This document shows positions 30,593 to 35,396 of a stretch of DNA of 35,396 nucleotides, piece by piece. The translations under genes and the position numbers were made by a program. The stretch is from positions 1 to 35,396 of the forward strand of contig CAZKXU010000026.1 of the NCBI GenBank assembly GCA_964556665.1, written 5' to 3'. The notes beneath the pieces are model-generated. The model worked only from the letters and a program-made list of their open reading frames with translations. It was not told the origin of the DNA and searched no databases. Source of the stretch: CAZKXU01 sp964556665. GTDB taxonomy: Bacteria > Bdellovibrionota_C > UBA2361 > CAZKXU01. Position 1 is the first letter of the stretch. The number at the start of each line of letters is the position of its first letter.

Positions 30593-31816
30593 ATGGCTGG
30601 ACGTAATCAAATAGTAGTTGGACTAGATATCGGCACCACATCTATAAAAGTTGTTGTAGCAGAGGTTCTCCCGGAGCATAAGCTGAGTGTTATTGGTATA
30701 GGAACTGCACCATCTAGCGGATTGCGAAAAGGTGTAGTCATTAATATCGAAGCTACGGTCGTGTCGATTGCAAAAGCAATTTCTCAGGCAGAGACTATGT
30801 CTGGCTGCGAAATTAAATCAGTTTTCGCCGCCATCTCTGGATCTCATATAAAAGGCTTCAATAGTCATGGAATTGTAGGTATTAAGCATAAAGAGGTTAG
30901 TAAGGTTGATGTAGAGAAAGTGATCGAGGCAGCCAAGGCAGTTGCTATCCCGATGGATCGGGAGATATTACATGTTTTGCCTCAGGAATTTATAATAGAT
31001 GAACAGGACGGCATTAAGGAGCCGGTTGGAATTTCTGGGGTGCGATTAGAGGCTAAGGTGCATATCGTTACCGGATCGGTAGCAAGTGCTCAGAATATTG
31101 TAAAATGTGCAAATCGTTGCGGCATTACTGTGCATGATATCGTTCTTTCCGGCATAGCTTCTGCAAAAGCGGTGCTCTCTGCTGAGGAGCAGGAGCTAGG
31201 TGTTTGCTTGGTAGATATAGGTGGTGGGACCGCCGATCTAACCGTCTTCCATGGCGGGGCTGTAAAACATGCTGCCGTAGTGTCAGTGGGTGGAAATCTT
31301 ATTACTAATGATATAGCAGCTGGCCTTAGAACACCTTTAGCCGCAGCTGAGGAGATCAAGTGTAGGTATGGAACTGCTTTAGTAAGTTCAGTAAGCAAAG
31401 ATGAAACTATAGAGGTGCCATCTACAGGCGGACGTTCAGCCCGTGTATTATCTAAATTAGTGCTTTCAGAGATAATTGAACCGCGAGCGGTAGAATTACT
31501 AACTTTAGTGCATCGTGAGTTAATCAGATCCGGATGTGATGAATTTCTTACCTCCGGACTAGTACTTACAGGAGGATCGGCTAGCCTAAGAGGTGTTGCA
31601 GAGGTAGCGGAGCAGGTCTTTAATCTGCCTGTCAGGATTGGAAACCCTGTAGGAGTTGGAGGGCTGACCGATCTAGTCTCCTCACCAGAATACGCAACTG
31701 CACTTGGTCTTGTATTGTATGGGGTTAATAGCCCTGCATTAGGACGGCACAGGGGGCACTCTGTTGTAACCAGGTTCACCCGAAGTGTGGCCAACTGGTT
31801 TGGCGAGCATTTTTAG
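30593..31816 (+). CDS. ftsA: Cell division protein FtsA
   Basis: The product is 407 aa. The actin-fold phosphate-1 loop is 'VGLDIGTTSIKVVVAEV'; the SHS2/1C domain contains 'KSVFAAISGSHIKGFNSHG'; phosphate-2 is 'LVDIGGGTADLTVFHGGAV'; the adenosine motif is 'LTGGSASLRGVAEVAEQVF'. The last 16 residues, 'RFTRSVANWFGEHF', form the amphipathic helix that anchors FtsA to the inner membrane. FtsA tethers FtsZ filaments and recruits divisome proteins. ATG 30593 is chosen over an in-frame TTG at 30557. A 136-bp gap separates it from ftsQ. Confidence 0.96.
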   Translation: MAGRNQIVVGLDIGTTSIKVVVAEVLPEHKLSVIGIGTAPSSGLRKGVVINIEATVVSIAKAISQAETMSGCEIKSVFAAISGSHIKGFNSHGIVGIKHKEVSKVDVEKVIEAAKAVAIPMDREILHVLPQEFIIDEQDGIKEPVGISGVRLEAKVHIVTGSVASAQNIVKCANRCGITVHDIVLSGIASAKAVLSAEEQELGVCLVDIGGGTADLTVFHGGAVKHAAVVSVGGNLITNDIAAGLRTPLAAAEEIKCRYGTALVSSVSKDETIEVPSTGGRSARVLSKLVLSEIIEPRAVELLTLVHRELIRSGCDEFLTSGLVLTGGSASLRGVAEVAEQVFNLPVRIGNPVGVGGLTDLVSSPEYATALGLVLYGVNSPALGRHRGHSVVTRFTRSVANWFGEHF

Positions 31817-31961
31817 AAGTGGAATATCGCTAATCTCAATAAATTCTCTTTACTTTTCTATAAAATAAGTTAAATTAAGTTTAAATGGCTTAAAGCTAGC
31901 CTGAAACAGAGAGGGGTTGTATTATTCTAGCAATTTTAGGTTACAACTCTATTTATTTTTT

Positions 31962-32008
31962 ACTCTAGGAGAGCTAGAGTGTACCGATCAGCTATACGCT
32001 ACTGATCG
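31962..32008 (+). promoter_or_regulatory. Two small hairpins in the ftsZ leader
   Basis: ACTCTAG/CTAGAGT pair around GAGAG (31962-31980), and CGATCAG/CTGATCG pair around a 10-nt loop (31985-32008). They lie 40-90 nt before the ftsZ start in a 234-bp leader that is otherwise AT-rich. The first loop contains a GGAGAG that is not near a start codon. They may be regulatory or incidental. Confidence 0.35.
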
Positions 32009-32050
32009 AGTTGCGCAGATTTTAAATTTGTATTTTGAGAGGGTGGGATA

Positions 32051-33247
32051 ATGGACGAAAAAGAAAAATCATTAAAAGTTGGAAGCGAACGTGCCAATAT
32101 CAAAGTTTTTGGTGTTGGAGGTGCTGGAGTCAACGCTGTCAACAACATGATAAAGAGCGGACTTGACGGTGTAAATTTTTATGCAGCCAATACAGATGCG
32201 CAAGCTCTCAGCTCAAGTCCAGTTCAGAATAAGGTTCAGTTAGGAGAGGAGGTTACGCGTGGTTTAGGTGCAGGAGCTGATCCGGATGTAGGATTTGCTG
32301 CTGCTAAAGAGAGCGCTGAGGGTATTCGCAAGGCGCTAGAAGGTGCCGACATGGTGTTCGTAACCGCGGGCCTTGGTGGTGGTACCGGAACGCTTGGTTC
32401 GTCAGTAGTAGCAGAGATCGCCAAGGAGATGGGAGCCCTCACGGTTGGTGTCGTAACAAAGCCGTTCATGTTCGAAGGTAAGCGCCGTATGCGGAATGCA
32501 GAGCGTGGCTTAGAGGAGTTAAAGAAACATGTTGACACTTTAATTACCATCCCAAATCAGAGGCTCCTTTCTGTGGCAGGACGGAACACCTCCTTGCTTG
32601 AAACTTTTAGGCGTGCCGATGATATTCTTTATCAGGCTGTTAAGGGCATCTCCGATCTCATTATCTGTGAAGGTCTAGTAAACGTTGACTTTGCCGATGT
32701 GCGCGCAGTGATGAGCGAGATGGGCATGGCCATGATGGGGACGGGTGAATCGTCAGGCGAGAATCGCGCAATAGAGGCCGCTGAAAAAGCTGTTTCTAGC
32801 CCACTGCTTGAGGATATCTCAATTCATGGTGCCCGCGGAGTGCTTATCAATGTTACCGCTTCTCCGGATGTTACACTGCAGGAAGTTAACGAAGCTGCAG
32901 AGCTTATACATGCTGAGGCGCATGATGAAGCTAATATTATCTGGGGTATGGTTATTGATCCGAACATGGAGGATAAAGTTCGGATTACAGTTATTGCAAC
33001 CGGCTTTGGAGATAAAGCCTCTGATGACACAACTGTTACTATGGCTTCGGTCAGTGGTGGTAGTTCCTCAAAAGATGGACATAGCCTAAGCAGTTCATCT
33101 CGCATCGAGATCCCTTCTTTCGCAAGAAAAGATAAGCCGATCCAGAGCGGCGAGGTAATTAAACTTAAAAAGCTCTCACTTCTTTCAAGCTCAGAGGATG
33201 AGGAAAAGTTTGAGATACCTACGTTTTTAAGAAAACAGGTAGACTAG
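32051..33247 (+). CDS. ftsZ: Cell division protein FtsZ
   Basis: The product is 398 aa. The GTP-binding fold has 'KVFGVGGAGVNAVNNMI', the tubulin signature region 'TAGLGGGTGTLGSSVVAEI' and 'GVVTKPFMFEGKRRM'. The T7 synergy loop is 'LVNVDFADVRAVMSEMG', which supplies the catalytic aspartates. A ~70-residue flexible linker leads to the C-terminal peptide 'FEIPTFLRKQVD', which binds FtsA/ZipA. FtsZ polymerises into the division ring. The usual signature GGGTGTG reads GGGTGTL, with leucine replacing the last glycine. GAGGGTGGG precedes the ATG at 32051. The gene ends before a 26-bp-stem palindrome. Confidence 0.97.
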   Translation: MDEKEKSLKVGSERANIKVFGVGGAGVNAVNNMIKSGLDGVNFYAANTDAQALSSSPVQNKVQLGEEVTRGLGAGADPDVGFAAAKESAEGIRKALEGADMVFVTAGLGGGTGTLGSSVVAEIAKEMGALTVGVVTKPFMFEGKRRMRNAERGLEELKKHVDTLITIPNQRLLSVAGRNTSLLETFRRADDILYQAVKGISDLIICEGLVNVDFADVRAVMSEMGMAMMGTGESSGENRAIEAAEKAVSSPLLEDISIHGARGVLINVTASPDVTLQEVNEAAELIHAEAHDEANIIWGMVIDPNMEDKVRITVIATGFGDKASDDTTVTMASVSGGSSSKDGHSLSSSSRIEIPSFARKDKPIQSGEVIKLKKLSLLSSSEDEEKFEIPTFLRKQVD

Positions 33248-33271
33248 TCGAAGTAAGATAAATTATTGTAT

Positions 33272-33330
33272 ACTGGGACCGCGGGCATCTTGCCCGCATA
33301 CGTAGCGGGCAAGATGCCCGCGGTCCCAGT
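33272..33330 (+). repeat. Perfect 26-bp-stem REP-like palindrome between ftsZ and mlaD
   Basis: The arms at 33272-33297 and 33305-33330 are perfectly complementary over 26 bp with an ATACGTA loop. The arms start ACTGGGACCGCGGGCATC. It is the most regular member of the family at 3565 and 28660. Lying between convergent ftsZ and mlaD, it would form a very stable RNA hairpin from either strand and may act as a bidirectional 3' end or transcript-stabilising structure, though it has no U tract. Confidence 0.9.
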
Positions 33331-33353
33331 GAGCTAGTATTTTTAGAGCTCCT

Positions 33354-34427
33354 CTACTCTTTGACCTTCTCACTCATTGCGCTGCGGATTGCAGATCTAA
33401 GAATTATGCTGCGCTTCGCTCCATCTGTAACCTCTACGAGATTGTCATAAAGCTTGGAGTCGACGAGTAAGGCTCCGATCGTGCCGCTTCCATTGGCTAG
33501 CGCCTCAGAGGCGCGTTTGAAGTTGTCTGCAGACTGGTTAAGCTTTAAAAGAATCTCTTCGATCCCCTGATCGGATTTCGTGTAGATCAGATCGTGCACT
33601 AGTCCGTCTCCGCTCTTAACCTGAGCTGCTATATCTGAGATATGTTGTGAAGTTGCAGCAAGGTTTTTAGAGGCCTGATCTAGCGAAATTAAGAGCTCTT
33701 TTCCCTTAGGATCATATACTAACTGGTGCAGTAGTCCGTCCCCTGTCTTGATCTCTTTGACTACGGAACTTACATCATTAGCTGTGCTCTTTAGATTCCC
33801 GATAATATCGTCAGCGTCCTTCTTCGAGTAAAAGAGACGATGCGCTAGACCATCACCTTTTTCTATCTGTTTGGCTAGTTTAGAGAGTCCGGCTGCTGCT
33901 TCGCTGATATCCCCAAGTGTAGTGCTTTTAAGTTCGCTTGCTACTGACTTAAAATCAGAGGACATATTAGCGATATTATCAACTACAGCGCCTGCCTTTT
34001 TTAAAACCTCTGAGATATCCCCTGGCTCACTACTTTTAATCTCTGACCCTGGCGGGAGCTGGTCTTTATGCTGACCTGCCATAATTGAAACAAATTTATC
34101 ACCAAGTAAACCCTGCGTCTCGATAGTCACTATGGAGTCGTCACGCAAACGGTCTAGGTAGTTCTCATTAATAAGTAATTTTACATGCACGCGCGGATCG
34201 GAGAGTTCCTTAGAAAACCCGATATGTGAAACGCGACCAATCGAGATGCCTCCCAGTCTGACCGGGGCCCCTTCGGCTAAGCCGCCAACATCGGAAAATG
34301 TCGCTGAATACTGCTCTTGATCGCTAAAGATTTGACGATCTTGGCCCATAATCCAAACACTGGCCGCAAATAGGATTAGAGCCACTATGATAAATATACC
34401 AGCGCTAATTTCATGACGAACTTTCAT
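33354..34427 (-). CDS. mlaD: MlaD/MCE-family lipid transport substrate-binding protein
   Basis: The product is 357 aa. An N-terminal membrane segment (residues 9-28, 'GIFIIVALILFAASVWIM') precedes an MCE domain: 'YSATFSDVGGLAEGAPVRLG', 'ISIGRVSHIGF' and 'TIETQGLLGDKFVSI'. The C-terminal half is helical and contains four spaced repeats: 'GDGLAHRLFY', 'GDGLLHQLVY', 'GDGLVHDLIY' and the degenerate 'GSGTIGALLV'. MCE proteins form hexameric rings that carry phospholipids between the membranes and partner an MlaE permease and MlaF ATPase. The mlaF-like gene is 36 nt upstream. A second, extended C-terminus compared with E. coli MlaD (183 aa) suggests a longer periplasmic tunnel. Confidence 0.9.
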   Translation of the reverse strand: MKVRHEISAGIFIIVALILFAASVWIMGQDRQIFSDQEQYSATFSDVGGLAEGAPVRLGGISIGRVSHIGFSKELSDPRVHVKLLINENYLDRLRDDSIVTIETQGLLGDKFVSIMAGQHKDQLPPGSEIKSSEPGDISEVLKKAGAVVDNIANMSSDFKSVASELKSTTLGDISEAAAGLSKLAKQIEKGDGLAHRLFYSKKDADDIIGNLKSTANDVSSVVKEIKTGDGLLHQLVYDPKGKELLISLDQASKNLAATSQHISDIAAQVKSGDGLVHDLIYTKSDQGIEEILLKLNQSADNFKRASEALANGSGTIGALLVDSKLYDNLVEVTDGAKRSIILRSAIRSAMSEKVKE

Positions 34428-34463
34428 AATGTCTATATTAAAGACTCACTTGGTCCAGGGCAG

Positions 34464-35213
34464 CTAGTTCTCTTCTCGCCACTCCCCTTCAATAAAGCTG
34501 CGGAGCGCTTCACTTTGTAAAACTATCTTGGCAGCTGGACCATCTGCTGTAATCTCTCCATTATTGATCAGAATAAAACGATCGGAAACCCGCTTTGCTG
34601 AGGCTATATCATGAGTTACCATAATAGCCGTCATTCCGTAATCGTTCTTCAGTTTTATTATAAGGTCATCAATTAGACGTATTGCAGAGGGATCGAGCCC
34701 GGTGGTCGGCTCATCAAAAAGCATAATCTTAGGCTCACTCGCTAGGGCGCGAGCTAAGCCAACTCTTTTTTTCTGGCCGCCCGATAATTGTGAGGGAAAT
34801 TTAAGGCCTATGCCAGGCAACCCAACGATCTCAAGCTTTTCATTTACTATTTTTGAAATCTCATCTTCAGAGAGATCCTTAGCTTCGTGTAAGCCATAGG
34901 AAACATTGTCATATACAGATAAGGAATCAAAAAGTGCTGCGCCTTGGAAGAGCATTCCAATGCCACGTCTATAATTAATTAATTCATCGCTGCTCAGCTG
35001 CTTAGGATCGTTGCCCATAACTTTAACCGATCCTGCGGAGGAGAAGATAAGACCGATTATTAATTTTAGAATCATTGTTTTTCCGCTGCCGCTAGGCCCC
35101 AAGATAGTGACTGCCTCACCAGCATTAATACGGAAAGAGAGATCGCGATGGACCTGGAATGAGTTGAAACTTAGAGCAACATGCTCAAATTCTATGATCG
35201 GTGTAGTGCTCAT
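34464..35213 (-). CDS. mlaF: MlaF-like ABC transporter ATPase
   Basis: The product is 249 aa. The ATPase motifs are complete: Walker A 'ILGPSGSGKTMILKLIIG', Q-loop 'GMLFQGAALFDSLSVYDNV', signature 'LSGGQKKRVGLARALA', Walker B 'KIMLFDEPTTGLDP' and the switch 'VTHDIASAKRVSDR'. 'LFQGAALFDSLSVYDNVSYG' and the C-terminal extension 'LQSEALRSFIEGEWR' are typical of MlaF-type (MCE-linked) ATPases. It powers lipid transport together with MlaE and MlaD. ATG 35213 (MSTTPIIEFEHVAL) gives the normal N-terminus; in-frame ATGs up to 35291 would start inside an inverted repeat. mlaE would be expected next to it but must be beyond the window edge or elsewhere. Confidence 0.93.
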   Translation of the reverse strand: MSTTPIIEFEHVALSFNSFQVHRDLSFRINAGEAVTILGPSGSGKTMILKLIIGLIFSSAGSVKVMGNDPKQLSSDELINYRRGIGMLFQGAALFDSLSVYDNVSYGLHEAKDLSEDEISKIVNEKLEIVGLPGIGLKFPSQLSGGQKKRVGLARALASEPKIMLFDEPTTGLDPSAIRLIDDLIIKLKNDYGMTAIMVTHDIASAKRVSDRFILINNGEITADGPAAKIVLQSEALRSFIEGEWREEN

Positions 35214-35288
35214 ATTAAACAGCCACCTATTCGCATAGTGCGGCCTAAGTCGGCTAGAAAAAATAAATGTCACAATCTGCATCTCATC

Positions 35289-35390
35289 CATGGGGCATCT
35301 TTGAATTTTTTTAGGTGGGGAAAATCCTCGATATAGTCATGCTATGTCTGCGGTTTTCCCCACCTAAAGAAAATTCAAATCTGACCCATG
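35289..35390 (+). repeat. About 100-bp palindrome at the right edge
   Basis: The left arm 35289-35324 and the right arm 35354-35390 are near-perfect inverted repeats (both contain TTTGAATTTT, TTTAGGTGGGGAAAA and CATGGG). The 29-nt centre holds a further hairpin (GATATAG/CTATGTC). It lies directly upstream of mlaF and so could carry its promoter or a repeat insertion. It is not related by eye to the other repeat families. Confidence 0.8.
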
Positions 35391-35396
35391 TCTGAG

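Noticed and set aside
31090..31794. 234-codon frame antisense to ftsA
   Set aside because: ftsA motifs are continuous on the other strand; the antisense product is rich in P, S and T and has no start signal.
1..35396. tRNA or rRNA genes and CRISPR arrays
   Set aside because: No cloverleaf with a TTCGA-type T loop and CCA-ready stem was seen in the gaps, and no regularly spaced short direct repeats were found. The repeats here are palindromic and dispersed.

Overview
The window looks like chromosome of a Gram-negative, double-membrane bacterium. It carries outer-membrane and envelope genes (LptE-like lipoprotein, Mla/MCE lipid transport, type II secretion, DegP, a PBP1B-like peptidoglycan polymerase) and a mur/fts division cluster. 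GspN, the GspL/PilM-type protein and the DUF4390 + NtrY-like pair fit a proteobacterial, possibly deltaproteobacterial-like, lineage. I cannot name the organism from the sequence. Most genes are ordinary housekeeping genes; the unusual content lies in the gaps between them.

Layout. 1-5100: lptE-like gene (+), a phosphopantetheinyl transferase followed by a secreted alpha/beta hydrolase (both -), methionine aminopeptidase (+), DegP-type protease (-). 5100-8270: a hairpin-cluster repeat, a structured ~245-nt element, a PBP1B-like bifunctional penicillin-binding protein (-), and a small palindrome-ended element. 8268-11289: yebC-ruvA-ruvB and a DUF4390-like gene, then an NtrY-like histidine kinase and class 1 fructose-bisphosphatase to 14695 (all +). 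14670-16085: a small winged-helix protein, a second copy of the ~245-nt element, and a coiled-coil membrane protein (-). 16298-22798: one long minus-strand operon, tatB-tatC-gspH-gspI-gspJ-[repeat, no gspK]-gspL-gspM-gspN, with tightly overlapping genes except at the repeat. 22914-26935: DUF2905 protein, methyltransferase, and three overlapping genes for unrecognised exported proteins. 27067-33247: murC-murB-ftsQ-ftsA-ftsZ with repeat-filled gaps. 33354-35213: MlaD-like and MlaF-like genes (-), with mlaE presumably elsewhere.

Repeats. At least five families of small palindromic elements occupy the intergenic space: (i) a ~205-bp cluster of six consecutive hairpins, three nearly identical copies in the same orientation; (ii) a ~186-bp near-complete palindrome that supplies the murC stop codon, with a right-half copy at the window start and a solo terminal arm at 820-847; (iii) a REP-like ACTGGGACCGC...GCGGTCCCAGT family with three members plus a related hairpin before murC; (iv) a 176-bp element with terminal inverted repeats next to the PBP gene; (v) a ~100-bp palindrome at the right edge. 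Separately, two diverged but alignable ~245-nt elements at 5369 and 15182 share stem-loops and both stop exactly at the stop codons of minus-strand genes. These, the repeat in place of gspK, the hairpin containing the murC ribosome-binding site, and the three-gene exported-protein operon are the items most worth follow-up.
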